Positions 26,460-35,864 are shown, numbered from the stretch's first letter. The stretch: DNA of 64,000 bases from CAXSEF01 sp964236695 (GCA_964236695.1 CAXSFU010000010.1:1-64000), one strand, 5' to 3'. Notes: a model not told the origin generated them from the letters alone. Numbers and translations: made by a program.

Positions 26460-26516
26460 AAGCAAGGCTGGGCTCTGCCCAGACCCGCCAAAGGCCGGAG
26501 GCCTTTGGAAACCTTC
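26460..26516. repeat. left half of a GC-rich repeat, interrupted by an AT-rich segment
   Basis: The left half of the repeat is intact: CTGGGC / GCCCAG hairpin, then CCAAAGGCC / GGCCTTTGG arms, ending in TTCACTTA where the central CTTAAG normally stands. The right half resumes at 27444-27476, after more than 900 bases of AT-rich DNA. Confidence 0.85.
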
Positions 26517-27443
26517 ACTTAGAAATGCTATTTTTTAATGCAAAGTCTTGCACTGTAACAATACCTATGCGATCTTCTGTTTTAGAGATGGCATACAGCT
26601 CTTAATTACAATTGAGAGGAGTAGAGGTTTGTTAAGGTTGATATCTCAAGCCGAATATGCAGGTATGCCTGAGGATAAAATCGAGTGCTTCATATATATA
26701 GCTGAAACGGCACTTAGAAATTACGACGCACATCAAATAAATCTAACAGATTATGAAGAATCTGCAGATGAATTAGAAAGTCTGCAAATCCAATTGATGG
26801 AGAGTGTTGCATCTATCGGTGGTAGATGTGGCTTTAAATACGTCGAGCCCATTTTATTTGAGGAGGATATCAATGGTAATTCTCGTGAAATCCCGACGGG
26901 TAAGGTTTTTAAGGGGTATATAGGTAAAGTTCATCGTGCTTTAGTTTCCGCTTACGCTGATCAGCGAACCAACTCCAGCCTGGAAGTAACCGATCTACCA
27001 ACGTCTAGTAGAGAAAGAATAAGAAATTTAATCTCCAGATTACGAACAGTTGTGCAGAATTCCGATCTCTCTGATGAGAGGAAGTCAGAAATCTATAAAA
27101 ACATAGATAAAATGGAGAGCTATGTTAGTAATAGAAAAATAAATGTTCTGCACTTTTTATTTGCAGTGAGCTTAGTCGCAAGTGTAGTGCAGTTTGCAGC
27201 CGACACCACTACCTTAGCTAAAGATGGGCCAGAAATACTCACTAAGCTGGCAGCACATTTTGGAAGTGACAAAAAAATTTCCGAAGATATGAATAAGAGA
27301 ATTCAAGGGGCTGAAGTCCCAATGATTTCAGGTCCTGAGAGTAACTTTGAAGATCTTCAATCCCCATCCATCGATTAGAAAACCAGAGTCGGAACTATAC
27401 ACATTACACGATAACTTAAATCTTAAGAAGATTATGCTCTCGG
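26517..27443 (+). mobile_element. AT-rich foreign segment inserted in a GC-rich repeat
   Basis: Base composition changes abruptly to AT-rich at about 26517 and back at about 27440. Codon use inside (ATA, AAA, TTA, AGA) is unlike every other gene here. Both edges lie within one copy of the GC-rich repeat. No terminal inverted repeats, integrase or transposase are visible, and no clear target duplication can be read, so the mechanism of entry is unknown. The segment holds a single gene. Confidence 0.7.
26629..27378 (+). CDS. uncharacterised AT-rich orphan protein with one membrane segment
   Basis: I do not recognise this gene. With a TTG start at 26629, preceded seven bases upstream by AGGAG, it encodes 249 residues. 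An upstream TTG (26548) and a downstream ATG (26665) are alternatives. The N-terminal two thirds are predicted helical and charged. A region rich in Ser/Arg/Lys (SSRERIRNLISRLRT, then SDERKSEIYKNIDKMESY) suggests paired helices or a coiled coil. A single hydrophobic segment follows (VLHFLFAVSLVASVVQFAA, about residues 169-187). The acidic tail has no known motif. There is no catalytic signature that I can see. Composition points to recent transfer; single acquired genes of this kind are often defence or toxin genes, but that is only a possibility. Confidence 0.6.
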   Translation: MLRLISQAEYAGMPEDKIECFIYIAETALRNYDAHQINLTDYEESADELESLQIQLMESVASIGGRCGFKYVEPILFEEDINGNSREIPTGKVFKGYIGKVHRALVSAYADQRTNSSLEVTDLPTSSRERIRNLISRLRTVVQNSDLSDERKSEIYKNIDKMESYVSNRKINVLHFLFAVSLVASVVQFAADTTTLAKDGPEILTKLAAHFGSDKKISEDMNKRIQGAEVPMISGPESNFEDLQSPSID

Positions 27444-27476
27444 CAGGTCCGGGCAGAGCCCGGCCTTGCTTGCTCT
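27444..27476. repeat. right half of the interrupted GC-rich repeat
   Basis: GGTCCGGGCAGAGCCCGG followed by CCTTGCTTGC is the standard right end of the repeat (stem CCGGGC / GCCCGG, loop AGA). It abuts the otsA stop. It belongs with the left half at 26460-26516. Confidence 0.8.
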
Positions 27477-28950
27477 AGATCGGTATCCGCCTCGCGTTCA
27501 TCGGCGCTGCCCGCGCCAGCGCCTCAGCCGGCAGCGTGACCCTCTGCTCCCCGCCTCCCGCCATCGGCGCCACCCGCACCGACGTTCCTCGCAGCAGGGC
27601 CGCCAGGAACCCGCGCCCCCACGCCACTGCCGACGTCCCCTCGATCGCGCCCCACAGGTCGCGCCAGCGGTCCTGCCGCTCGGCCAGCGGCATGCACAGC
27701 GCCTGGTCCAGCGCGTCCGCCAGCTCGTCCGGGTCGTGCGGGTTGACCAGCAGCGCCGCCGTGAGCTGCTGCGCCGCGCCGGCGAAGCGCGACAGCACCA
27801 GCACGCCCGGGTCCTGCGGGTCCTGCGCCGCGACATACTCCTTGGCAACAAGATTCATCCCGTCGCGCAGCGGAGTGACATAGCCGACGCGGGCCTCGCG
27901 CATGAAGCCGGCCATCGAGTCCCGCGACCCGCCGTGGGCGAGCAGGCGCAGCGGCGTCCAGTCCGCCTCCCCCCACTCCGAGTTGATCGCCCCCGCCTCG
28001 TGGTCGATCGCCAGGCGCAGGTCGCGATACGCCGACACGTCCTTGCGGCTCTCTGCCGCGATCTGCAGGAAGGTGGCGCGGCGCCGCCAGTCCGGCCGGG
28101 TCTCCAGCAGGCGGCGGAAGCCGGCGAGGCGCTGCGGCAGCCCCTTGGTCGGGTCCATGCGGTCGACGCCGAGTACGAGCCGCTGCCCCTGCAGGCTGCG
28201 CCTGAGACGCTCGGTGGCCGGGGTGCGCCAGGCCTCGTCGGCGGTGCGGGCGAAGTCGCGCGCGTCGATCTCCACCGGGAACGCCCCGAGCCGCACGTGG
28301 CGGTCCGCGACCCGCAGCCCGCCATCGGTCCGAACCGCGCCGCCGAGCCGCTGGGCGGCACTCGCGAAATTCTCCACGTCGTTGGGCGTCTGGAAGCCGA
28401 GCAGGTCGGCGGCGAGCAGGTCGCGCACCAGGGCGCCGGCCTCGGGCACGCTGGCCAGCATGTCCGGCCCGGGGAACGGGATGTGCAGGAAGAAGCCGAT
28501 CGGCGCGCGCACGCCCCGCGCCCGCAGCATCGCCGGCATCGCCATCAGGTGGTAGTCGTGCACCCAGATCGCGTCCGTGGACCGCAGCAGCGGCACCAGC
28601 GCCTCGCTCAGCCGCTCGTTGACCTGTCGGTACACGGCCGCCGCGCGACGGTCGTAGACCATGTGCTCCGGCATCGAGTGCAGCAGCGGCCACAGCGTGC
28701 CGTTGGAGAAGTCGTTGTAGTAGCGCTCGTGCTCGTCGCGGGTCAGGTCGACCGTGGCGTACTGGATCGCGCCGTCCACGACGATGCCGACCTGGCGCGG
28801 CGCGTCGTCACAGACCTTGCCGCTCCAGCCGAACCAGACCCCGCCGCGGCGCTGCATCAGCCCGTGCAGCGCCACCGCCAGCCCGCCGGCCTGGGTTCCC
28901 GCGCCGCTCGGCACGGGAACCCGGTTCGACACCACGACAATCCGGTTCAT
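27475..28950 (-). CDS. otsA: trehalose-6-phosphate synthase OtsA
   Basis: A 491-residue GT20 glycosyltransferase that joins UDP-glucose and glucose-6-phosphate to trehalose-6-phosphate. Family motifs are SNRVPVPSGAGTQAGGLAVAL (cut here as SNRVP and GGLAVAL), WSGK, WVHDYHLM, HIPFPGPD, DRMDPTKGLPQRL and TPLRDGMNLVAKEYVA, with the ligands expected of the family. Its ATG overlaps the treY stop (ATGA), so it is the last gene of the leftward trehalose locus. No trehalose-phosphate phosphatase (otsB) is fused or adjacent, so the phosphatase must be encoded elsewhere or replaced. Confidence 0.95.
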   Translation of the reverse strand: MNRIVVVSNRVPVPSGAGTQAGGLAVALHGLMQRRGGVWFGWSGKVCDDAPRQVGIVVDGAIQYATVDLTRDEHERYYNDFSNGTLWPLLHSMPEHMVYDRRAAAVYRQVNERLSEALVPLLRSTDAIWVHDYHLMAMPAMLRARGVRAPIGFFLHIPFPGPDMLASVPEAGALVRDLLAADLLGFQTPNDVENFASAAQRLGGAVRTDGGLRVADRHVRLGAFPVEIDARDFARTADEAWRTPATERLRRSLQGQRLVLGVDRMDPTKGLPQRLAGFRRLLETRPDWRRRATFLQIAAESRKDVSAYRDLRLAIDHEAGAINSEWGEADWTPLRLLAHGGSRDSMAGFMREARVGYVTPLRDGMNLVAKEYVAAQDPQDPGVLVLSRFAGAAQQLTAALLVNPHDPDELADALDQALCMPLAERQDRWRDLWGAIEGTSAVAWGRGFLAALLRGTSVRVAPMAGGGEQRVTLPAEALARAAPMNARRIPI

Positions 28951-31748
28951 CAGACCTCCAGCACCGCCACCGGCAGGCGCGCCAGGAGCCCGGACAGCGC
29001 GAGCCTGCCGGCCGGCGCCATCCTGTCCTCCGCCCCGCCGCCCAGGACGTTCCTGGCGCCACGTTCAGCGAGGCTACGCGGCAGAACTATGGCGGTTTCA
29101 AGCCACGCCTCCGGCTCAACAAGCGGTGTTGTGCCGATCCCAGCCGCCACCGCGAGCCGCGTCGCCACCACGATCGCCGCGCGTTCGCCCTCGGTGCGGG
29201 CGAAGGCGAGGACGTGCTCTGCCAGCGGCCCCTCCACCTTGAGCGGCAGGTAGGCTCCCTCGGTGAACAGCCCGGGCGCGCGCGCCCGCAGCGCCAGCAC
29301 GCGCGCGATCACCGCCTGCTTGACCCGCCCGTCGTGCCAGTCCGCCATCAGCGCCTCCGGCGCCAGCCCCGCCGCCAGCGACGCCTCGCGCGCCGCGAAA
29401 TCCACCGGCCGCCGGTTGTCCGGATCGACCAGCGATAGATCCCAGTACTCGCACCCCTGGTAGAGGTCTGGGATGCCAGGCGCGGTCATGCGCAGCACGG
29501 CCTGCGACAGCCCGTTCAGGCAGCCCGCGGGAGCGATGCGCGCCACCAGCGCCGCGATCTCCGCGCCGACGTGCGAGGCGCGGTCTGGGTCGAGCACGCC
29601 CGCCAGGAAGTCGCGGCACGCCTGCTCGTACGCCTCGTTCGGCACCGACCAGCCCGAGCGCCGCTTGCCCTCGCGCAGCGCCTTCTCCAGCCACCCCTCG
29701 ACGCGCGTGCGCAGCGCCGCCAGGCCGTCCGCGTCCTTGGGGTCGAGGTCGGGCGGCCAGGCGCCGACCAGCGTCTGGTAGATCATCAGCTCGTCGCAGG
29801 CGTCCGGCGCCGCCCCGTCCTCCAGGTCGCGGCGCAGCGGCGCGTTGAGCCGGGTCCACCGGGTGATCGCCGCCTCCCACTCCCCGGGGATCTCCGACAG
29901 CACGGCGAGGCGGATGCGGTTGTCCTCGCCGCGCTTGTGGTCGTGGGTCGCGGTCCCCAGCAGGGCGCGGGGGAAGCGCTTCTGCCGCTCGCGGTTGATG
30001 GCGTGGAACCCGGCGGGGGCGAGGGCGAACTGCGACGGCTCGCTGCCGACCTCGTTGCGCGAGATCAGCCGGCCGAAGCGGTAGAACGCGGTGTCCTCGA
30101 CCGACTTCGCCGCCGTCGGCGAGGACAGCTGCTGGAACCGCACCATGGCGCGCAGCCGCTCGCGCCGCCGGCTGCCCGCCGGCACGTGGCGCAGGTCCTC
30201 GCCGGACAGCCAGCCCGCCACCAGGTCCAGCAGCCGGGTGCCGGTGGCGGGCACCGTGCGCCGCGCCCCAGCGATCGCCCAGTCCATCGCCTGCCGGTCG
30301 GTGTCGCTCAGCCCGCCCGGCCCGGCGTAGACGCGATACACCCGGAAGTGCACGAGGATCTCGATCAGCACGCGCTGGATCGCCGTCACCGTGTAGTCGC
30401 GCGTCTTCAGGTCGCGCCGCGCGATGCGGTGCAGCGCCACGGAGGTCGCGTACAGCTCCGACGCGAGGCTGTCGCGCAGGATCTGGCGCCGCGCCGAGCG
30501 CGCCTCCTCCTCGAAGTGCCCGGTGCGCCCGGTGTGCGCGCTCCAAAGCTCAGTCAGCGGTGCCTCGCCCGCCGGATCGTGCAGCACCGCGGCCACGTCG
30601 TTCATGAAGTCGTAGCCGGTGGTGCCGTCGGTCAGCCAGTCCGTCGACAGCCGCTCGTGCGTGGCCAGGATCTTCTCGATCCAGATCACCGGCTGGGCGT
30701 GCGACAGCCCCGCCGGCCGCTGCGCGGTCAGCGCGTCGAGCCGGCGGCGCAGCTTGCGGCAGTACTCGCGCGGCGCCGCCAGCCCATCGACGTGGTCGAT
30801 GCGCAGCCCGTCGATCAGCCCTTCCGCGTACAGGGCGAACACCGTCTCGTGGGTGGCGTCGAACACCGGCGCCAGCTCGGCGCGGATGCCGGCCAGCCCG
30901 TTGACGTCGAAGAACCTCCGCCAGTTGATCTCGTCCGACGCCGCCCGCCACCACGCCAGCCGGTAGTTCTGCCGCTCCAGCAGCCGGTGCAGCCGCTCGC
31001 GCCCCGCCGGGTCCTTCGCGTCGTAGCCGCGCAGCGCCTCGCGCGTCGCGGCCACGTTCTCCGGCAGGCGCAGCGCCTCGTGCAGCGCGCCGGCCGCCTC
31101 GCGCATCTCTGCCCGGTCGCCGCCCGGCAGGTCGGCGAAGGCGCGCGCCACCTCCTCGAGCTGCCCGCCCTCGGTGAGCAGCACCGCCGCGTAGTCGCGC
31201 GGGCTGACCGGGAAGCGGTTGCCGAAGTAGTCGACGTACAGCTTGCCCAAGCCCTCGTCGAGGTTGAGCGTCAGCTCGCCCGCCTCCAGCGCCTCGCCGT
31301 AGGCGCTGCCCAGGAACGGCGCCAGCATCCGCCCGCGCAGGGTCGGATCGGGCGGGTCCCAGTCGATGTCGAACGTCTCGGCATACGGGCTGGCGCGCCC
31401 CCACTCCAGCACGTCCTGCCACCAGTCGTTCTCGCCGGTGCCGACGCCCATGTGGTTGGGCACGATGTCCAGGATCAGCCCCATGCCGTGCGCGCGCAGC
31501 GTGGCCACCATGCGCTCCAGCGCCGGACGCCCGCCCAGCTCCGGGTTGATCCTGTTGTGGTCGACGATGTCGTAGCCGTGCGTCGACCCCTTGCGGGCCT
31601 GCAGCAGCGGCGAGGCGTACAGGTGGCTGATGCCCAGGCTGTCGAAGTACGGGACGAGCGCGGTCGCGTCGTCCATGGTGAAGTCCTTGTGGAACTGCAG
31701 CCGCGCGGTCGCGGACAGCGGCTTTGCCGCGGGGTCGGACTGGGTCAT
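28950..31748 (-). CDS. treY: malto-oligosyltrehalose synthase TreY
   Basis: A 932-residue GH13 intramolecular transglycosylase that converts the reducing end of malto-oligosaccharides to a trehalosyl unit. Present are YASPLLQARKGSTHGYDIVD, the nucleophile in DGLRIDHVDGL, the acid in VIWIEKIL, and TTGYDFMNDV. The C-terminal region has LYQGCEYWDLSLVDPDNRRPVD. The ATG at 31748 (MTQSDPAA) is chosen over an upstream TTG. It acts before TreZ, encoded upstream with malQ between. A short-form repeat separates it from malQ. Confidence 0.95.
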   Translation of the reverse strand: MTQSDPAAKPLSATARLQFHKDFTMDDATALVPYFDSLGISHLYASPLLQARKGSTHGYDIVDHNRINPELGGRPALERMVATLRAHGMGLILDIVPNHMGVGTGENDWWQDVLEWGRASPYAETFDIDWDPPDPTLRGRMLAPFLGSAYGEALEAGELTLNLDEGLGKLYVDYFGNRFPVSPRDYAAVLLTEGGQLEEVARAFADLPGGDRAEMREAAGALHEALRLPENVAATREALRGYDAKDPAGRERLHRLLERQNYRLAWWRAASDEINWRRFFDVNGLAGIRAELAPVFDATHETVFALYAEGLIDGLRIDHVDGLAAPREYCRKLRRRLDALTAQRPAGLSHAQPVIWIEKILATHERLSTDWLTDGTTGYDFMNDVAAVLHDPAGEAPLTELWSAHTGRTGHFEEEARSARRQILRDSLASELYATSVALHRIARRDLKTRDYTVTAIQRVLIEILVHFRVYRVYAGPGGLSDTDRQAMDWAIAGARRTVPATGTRLLDLVAGWLSGEDLRHVPAGSRRRERLRAMVRFQQLSSPTAAKSVEDTAFYRFGRLISRNEVGSEPSQFALAPAGFHAINRERQKRFPRALLGTATHDHKRGEDNRIRLAVLSEIPGEWEAAITRWTRLNAPLRRDLEDGAAPDACDELMIYQTLVGAWPPDLDPKDADGLAALRTRVEGWLEKALREGKRRSGWSVPNEAYEQACRDFLAGVLDPDRASHVGAEIAALVARIAPAGCLNGLSQAVLRMTAPGIPDLYQGCEYWDLSLVDPDNRRPVDFAAREASLAAGLAPEALMADWHDGRVKQAVIARVLALRARAPGLFTEGAYLPLKVEGPLAEHVLAFARTEGERAAIVVATRLAVAAGIGTTPLVEPEAWLETAIVLPRSLAERGARNVLGGGAEDRMAPAGRLALSGLLARLPVAVLEV

Positions 31749-31774
31749 GCGGACGGCTTTCGCTCGGGAGGAAG

Positions 31775-31912
31775 GCAAGAAAGGCCAGGGGCTCCGCCCC
31801 TGGACCCCGCCAAAGGCAGGCCTCTGGAAACCGATTTACTTAAATAAAGCCGGTCCAGGGGGGCTTCCCCCTGGCGGGGTCCAGGGGCAGAGCCCCTGGC
31901 CTTGCCTCCGGC
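31775..31912. repeat. GC-rich modular palindromic repeat, short form
   Basis: Sits between malQ and treY within the leftward locus. Hairpins are CCAGGGGC / GCCCCTGG at both ends, with GGGGGCTTCCCCCTGG arms in the middle and a TTACTTAAATAA centre in place of CTTAAG. It may attenuate or process the transcript between the two genes. Confidence 0.8.
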
Positions 31913-31920
31913 CGCAAACC

Positions 31921-33936
31921 TCATGCGCGGCTCCTCGCGCCGCCACGCCGGGCGGCGTCGAGCGCGCGCAGCCGCGCAGCGACGCCAGGCGAGTCGAGCA
32001 GGGTGGCGGCCTCGCCCGGCAGCCGGCGCTGCCAGTTCGGGTGGCCCTCCGTGGTGCCCGGCAGGTTGGGCTGCTCCACCAGCGCGAGCGCGTCCTCCAC
32101 CGGCAGCATGACCAGCTCGCTGGCCGCACCGCCCACGTGCACGCACGCCGCGTCGGCCACCGCGTCGCCGTCCGCCTCGCCGGGCGCCGCACCCTGCGCC
32201 GCGCCGCTGGCGAGCATCGCGTCCCACAGAGCCGTGCGGTCGCGCGCCCGTTCGTCGCGCTCCTTGCCCTCGTCTCGCACGAGGTCGAGCCTCGCCCGCC
32301 AGTCGATGTCGCGCCCGCGCCACCAGCCGGCCACCGTGGCGAGGTCATGCGTTCCGGTCATCGCCGACGCCTCGCGCGTCCAGTGCGCCGGCGGCACGAA
32401 CTTCTCCGACTTGTCGCGCTCGAACCACAGCACCCGCATGCCGTCGATCCCGGCGTCGCGCAGCCGATCCTGGAACCCCTCCGGCACCGTGCCGAGATCC
32501 TCTGCCAGCACGATCGCGCGGTGCCGGTGGCTTTCCAGCGCGATCAGCCGCAGCAGGTCGCGCTCCGGGAACTGCAGGTAGGCGCCGTCCTTCGAGCTGG
32601 CGCCTTCCGGCACCACCCACAGCCGGTGCAGCCCGAGCCCGTGGTCGATGCGCACGCCCCCGGCATGGCGCAGCGCCGCGCGCAGCATCTCCAGGTACGC
32701 GCCGTACCCTCGCTGCGCCAGCCCGCGCGGCGAGAACGCCGCCAGCCCCCAGTTCTGCCCGTCGCGGCTCATCAGGTCAGGCGGCGCGCCCACCGTCATG
32801 CCCAGCAGCGTCTCGTCCTGGCGGCTCCAGCAGTGGCTGCCGCCGGGATCGGTGCCGACCGCAAGGTCCGAGATCAGCCCGATCGCCATGCCCGCCCGCC
32901 GCGCCGCGTCCTGCGCCCCGGCCAGCCCGCGGTCGGCGGCGAACTGCATGTAGGCGTGCGCCGTCACCTCCGCTTCGTGCGCCCGCGCGAACCCGCGCAC
33001 CGCCGCAGAGCCAGGCGAGCGGAACTCCTCCGGCCAGTCGCGCCAGTACCAGGCGTGCCCGTCCGCCAGCATGTGCGCGTGGATCGCCTCGAACCGGGCG
33101 TGCTGCTCCAGGCTGTCGCCTTGCGCCGCCCGCCAGGCCTCGAACGCTTCCCGCGTCGCCGCGTCCATGCCCGCGAACGCGTCGCGCAGCGCGGCCAGCC
33201 GCTGCCGCCCCGCCACCGGCCAGTCCACCAGCGCCGCCGCCGACAGCGCCGCCGCCTCCGCCCCGCCGAAGTCCAGCGGTGCGTGCAGCACGTTGAGCGC
33301 CACCCGGCTCGACGGCGAGTACGGGCTGAACCGGTCCGGGTCGGCGGAGAACTGCGCGTGCACCGGGCTGATGGTCACGGCGTCCGCGCCATGCCCGGCA
33401 GCGTTGCGCACGAAGTCGGCGAGCGCCGCGAAGTCGCCGATCCCGCCGTCGCCCTCGCGGCGCAGCGCATACAGCTGCACGGCCACGCCCCAGGCCGGAC
33501 GTCCCCCGGTCGCATCGCCCACGGTGAAGCAGCGCCCGGGCGCCACCGCCACCACGGTACGCGCCTCGCCCAGCGTGACCTCGTGGTAGCCCGGCTCCAG
33601 GATCGCGGGGATCACGCAGCCAGCGCCGTCCGCCTCCGCCTGCCCGTCGAAGCGCCGCCCGTCCTCCAGCCGCATCGCGTAGCGCCCGGCCGCCACCGGC
33701 AGCCGGATGCGCTGCCCGGCGACCGCCGTCACCAGCGGCGGCAGGCGACGCGCCGCCTCGGCCAGGACCGCCCGGCTGTCGGCCACCGCCGCGTCGTCGC
33801 CCGCGTCCAGCCCGAGCGAGCCCAGCACAGCGCGCAGCGTGTCCGCGCCGACCGCGTGCTCGTGGCCGAACGCGTCGGTCCAGCGCGCCATCACCCCTGC
33901 GTCATGCGCCAGCCCGGCCAGCGCGGCGTCGCTCAT
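31921..33936 (-). CDS. malQ: 4-alpha-glucanotransferase MalQ (amylomaltase)
   Basis: A 671-residue GH77 enzyme that transfers malto-oligosyl units between glucans, here likely remodelling glycogen breakdown products for TreY/TreZ. It has an N-terminal extension (about residues 1-150) ahead of the barrel, as in enterobacterial MalQ. The barrel has GRPAWGVAVQLYALRREGDGGIGDF (seen as WGVAVQLYALR), the nucleophile in VRIDHGLGLHRLW, the acid in VLAEDLGTVP and the TGTHDLATV segment. Its ATG overlaps the treZ stop (ATGA). The C-terminus includes the NLPGTTEGHPNWQRRL motif. Confidence 0.95.
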   Translation of the reverse strand: MSDAALAGLAHDAGVMARWTDAFGHEHAVGADTLRAVLGSLGLDAGDDAAVADSRAVLAEAARRLPPLVTAVAGQRIRLPVAAGRYAMRLEDGRRFDGQAEADGAGCVIPAILEPGYHEVTLGEARTVVAVAPGRCFTVGDATGGRPAWGVAVQLYALRREGDGGIGDFAALADFVRNAAGHGADAVTISPVHAQFSADPDRFSPYSPSSRVALNVLHAPLDFGGAEAAALSAAALVDWPVAGRQRLAALRDAFAGMDAATREAFEAWRAAQGDSLEQHARFEAIHAHMLADGHAWYWRDWPEEFRSPGSAAVRGFARAHEAEVTAHAYMQFAADRGLAGAQDAARRAGMAIGLISDLAVGTDPGGSHCWSRQDETLLGMTVGAPPDLMSRDGQNWGLAAFSPRGLAQRGYGAYLEMLRAALRHAGGVRIDHGLGLHRLWVVPEGASSKDGAYLQFPERDLLRLIALESHRHRAIVLAEDLGTVPEGFQDRLRDAGIDGMRVLWFERDKSEKFVPPAHWTREASAMTGTHDLATVAGWWRGRDIDWRARLDLVRDEGKERDERARDRTALWDAMLASGAAQGAAPGEADGDAVADAACVHVGGAASELVMLPVEDALALVEQPNLPGTTEGHPNWQRRLPGEAATLLDSPGVAARLRALDAARRGGARSRA

Positions 33937-35714
33937 GCGCCCGCAGCCCCGGCCAGGAACACCACGGTGGCGCGCGCCGGCAGCGTGCCGCCCGCCGCCC
34001 GCGCGCCGTCGCCGCCATGGCTCTCGAACACGCATTCGCCGCCCGGCGCCGCCACCTCGACCGCGTCCTCGCCCAGGTTGGCCGCCACCACCAGAGTCTC
34101 GCCGTTGCCCATCCGCCACTGCGCCCGCACCGCCCGCGCGCCCAGCGCCTGCGCGCCCTCGCTCGCGGCGCCCGGGATGCCCGGCACGATCCGCGCCGCC
34201 CGCAGCGCCAGCAGCCGCTGGTGCAGCGCGAACACCTCGCCGGCGTCCCCGCCCGGCTGCGGCACCGACGCCTCGAAGGTCGAGCGCGCGTTCGGGTCGG
34301 GAATCCTCTCCCGCGTCTCGGGGTTCTGGAACGCCGCGAAGTGCTTGAACTCCTCGCGCCGCCCCTCGCGCACCAGCCCGGCCAGCTCCTCGTTGTGGTC
34401 GGTGAAGAACAGGAACGGCGTGCGGCTCGCGTGCTCCTCGCCCTCGAACAGCATCGGGATCAGCGGGGTGGCCAGCAGCAGCGCGGTGGCCGCCCGCAGC
34501 GCCTCAGGGTCCGCCAGCGCCGCCAGACGCTCGCCCATCGCGCGGTTGCCGATCTGGTCGTGGTTCTGCAGGCAGATCACGAAGCTGGTCGGCGGCAGGT
34601 GCCCGCTCGCCTCGCCGCGCGGCTTGCCGGAATGCGGCGAGGTCTCCCCCTGGTAGGCGAACCCCTCGGACAGGCTGCGCGCCAGCAGGCGCGAGGCGTC
34701 CTGGAAGTCCTCGTAGTAGCCCTCGCTCTCGCCGGTGAGCATCACGTGCACGCAGTGGTGCCAGTCGTCGGTCCACTGCGCGTCGAACAGTGCCGACTCC
34801 GGTGTCTCGCGCAGCAGCGCCGCCGTGTTGAACTCGTTCTCCAGCACCAGGTGCACCTGCCGCCCCGGCTCGGCCGCCGCGCGCAGCGTGCGGCTGAGCT
34901 GCTCCAGGAACGCCTGCGGCCGGATCGCGTGCACGGCGTCGAAGCGCAGGCCGTCGACCCGGTACTCCTGCAGCCACATCAGCGCGTTCTCGATGAAGAA
35001 CCGCTGCACCGGCTCCTTCTTGAAGTCGATCGCCGCACCCCAGGGGGTGTGCTCGCCCTCGTCGAAGAACGTGGCCGCCAGCCCGTGGATATAGGCCCCG
35101 TCCGGCCCGAAATGGTTGTACACGACGTCGAGCATCACCATCAGCCCGAGCCCGTGCGCCGCGTCCACCATCGCCTTGAACGCGTCCGGCGTGCCGTACG
35201 CCTCGTCCGGCGCATAGGGCAGCACGCCGTCGTACCCCCAGTTGTGTCCGCCGGGAAAGTCCGCGACCGGCATCAGCTCCACCGCCGTCACCCCCAGCCG
35301 CGCCAGCTCCGGCAGCATCGCGCGGATGCCGTCGAACCCGCCGCAGGTGCCGGGGTGCAGCTCGTAGACCACCGCCTCGTGCCACGGCCGCCCCATCCAG
35401 CCGCCGTTCTCCCAGGCGTGGCTGCGCGCGTCGGTGACCACGCTCCAGCCATGCACGTCGCCGTCCTGCTGGCGCGAGGCGGGGTCGGGCATCTCCGTGC
35501 CGTCCGCGGTGCGCAGCCGGTAGCGCGTGCCCGCCGGACACCGGACATCCAGCGCGAACCAGCCCTCGCCGGACGCCAGCATCGGCTGCGGGGCCGCGTC
35601 GCGGATCACCAGCGACAGCGACTGCGTGGACGGCGCCCACACCCGGAACCGGGTGCTGCCGTCGGGCTGCAGCTGGGCGCCGAGTGTGCCGGGGTGGCTG
35701 AACGTCACGCTCAT
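33933..35714 (-). CDS. treZ: malto-oligosyltrehalose trehalohydrolase TreZ
   Basis: A 593-residue GH13 enzyme that releases trehalose from maltooligosyl-trehalose made by TreY. An N-terminal CBM48-like domain (TRFRVWAPSTQSLSLVI) precedes the barrel. The barrel shows YELHPGTCGGFDGI, ADFPGGHNWGYDGVLPYAP, MLDVVYNHFGPDGAY, the nucleophile Asp in VDGLRFDAVHAI, the acid in LVLENEFNT and the QNHDQIGNR segment. The ATG at 35714 has GGAG upstream. It overlaps malQ downstream. Confidence 0.96.
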   Translation of the reverse strand: MSVTFSHPGTLGAQLQPDGSTRFRVWAPSTQSLSLVIRDAAPQPMLASGEGWFALDVRCPAGTRYRLRTADGTEMPDPASRQQDGDVHGWSVVTDARSHAWENGGWMGRPWHEAVVYELHPGTCGGFDGIRAMLPELARLGVTAVELMPVADFPGGHNWGYDGVLPYAPDEAYGTPDAFKAMVDAAHGLGLMVMLDVVYNHFGPDGAYIHGLAATFFDEGEHTPWGAAIDFKKEPVQRFFIENALMWLQEYRVDGLRFDAVHAIRPQAFLEQLSRTLRAAAEPGRQVHLVLENEFNTAALLRETPESALFDAQWTDDWHHCVHVMLTGESEGYYEDFQDASRLLARSLSEGFAYQGETSPHSGKPRGEASGHLPPTSFVICLQNHDQIGNRAMGERLAALADPEALRAATALLLATPLIPMLFEGEEHASRTPFLFFTDHNEELAGLVREGRREEFKHFAAFQNPETRERIPDPNARSTFEASVPQPGGDAGEVFALHQRLLALRAARIVPGIPGAASEGAQALGARAVRAQWRMGNGETLVVAANLGEDAVEVAAPGGECVFESHGGDGARAAGGTLPARATVVFLAGAAGA

Positions 35715-35732
35715 GCGCGGAAGTCTCCGTGG

Positions 35733-35861
35733 AGGAAGCAAGGTCGAGGCTCTGCCTCAAACTCCGCCAAAAGCGAGCCTTTAGAATCCATTACTTAAGG
35801 AGCGGGTTGCCAAAGGGCTCGGCCCTTTGGCGGGTCCGGGCAGAGCCCGGCCTTGCTGCCC
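35733..35861. repeat. GC-rich modular palindromic repeat, short form
   Basis: A copy between glgB and treZ. The left hairpin is changed to GAGGCTCTGCCTC in place of CAGGGGCTCTGCCCCTG, keeping the pairing. The centre ATTACTTAAGG, the CCAAAGGGC / GCCCTTTGG arms and the right CCGGGC / GCCCGG hairpin follow. The changed left stem is itself a compensatory substitution and recurs in the copy at 58561-58688. Confidence 0.8.
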
Positions 35862-35864
35862 TTC

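Noticed and set aside
22911..26465. Very long open frame opposite mfd, and similar ones opposite many other genes
   Set aside because: In GC-rich DNA the frames opposite real genes lack stops. The translations are low-complexity (Ala, Gly, Arg, His, Val-rich) and mfd on the other strand is certain.
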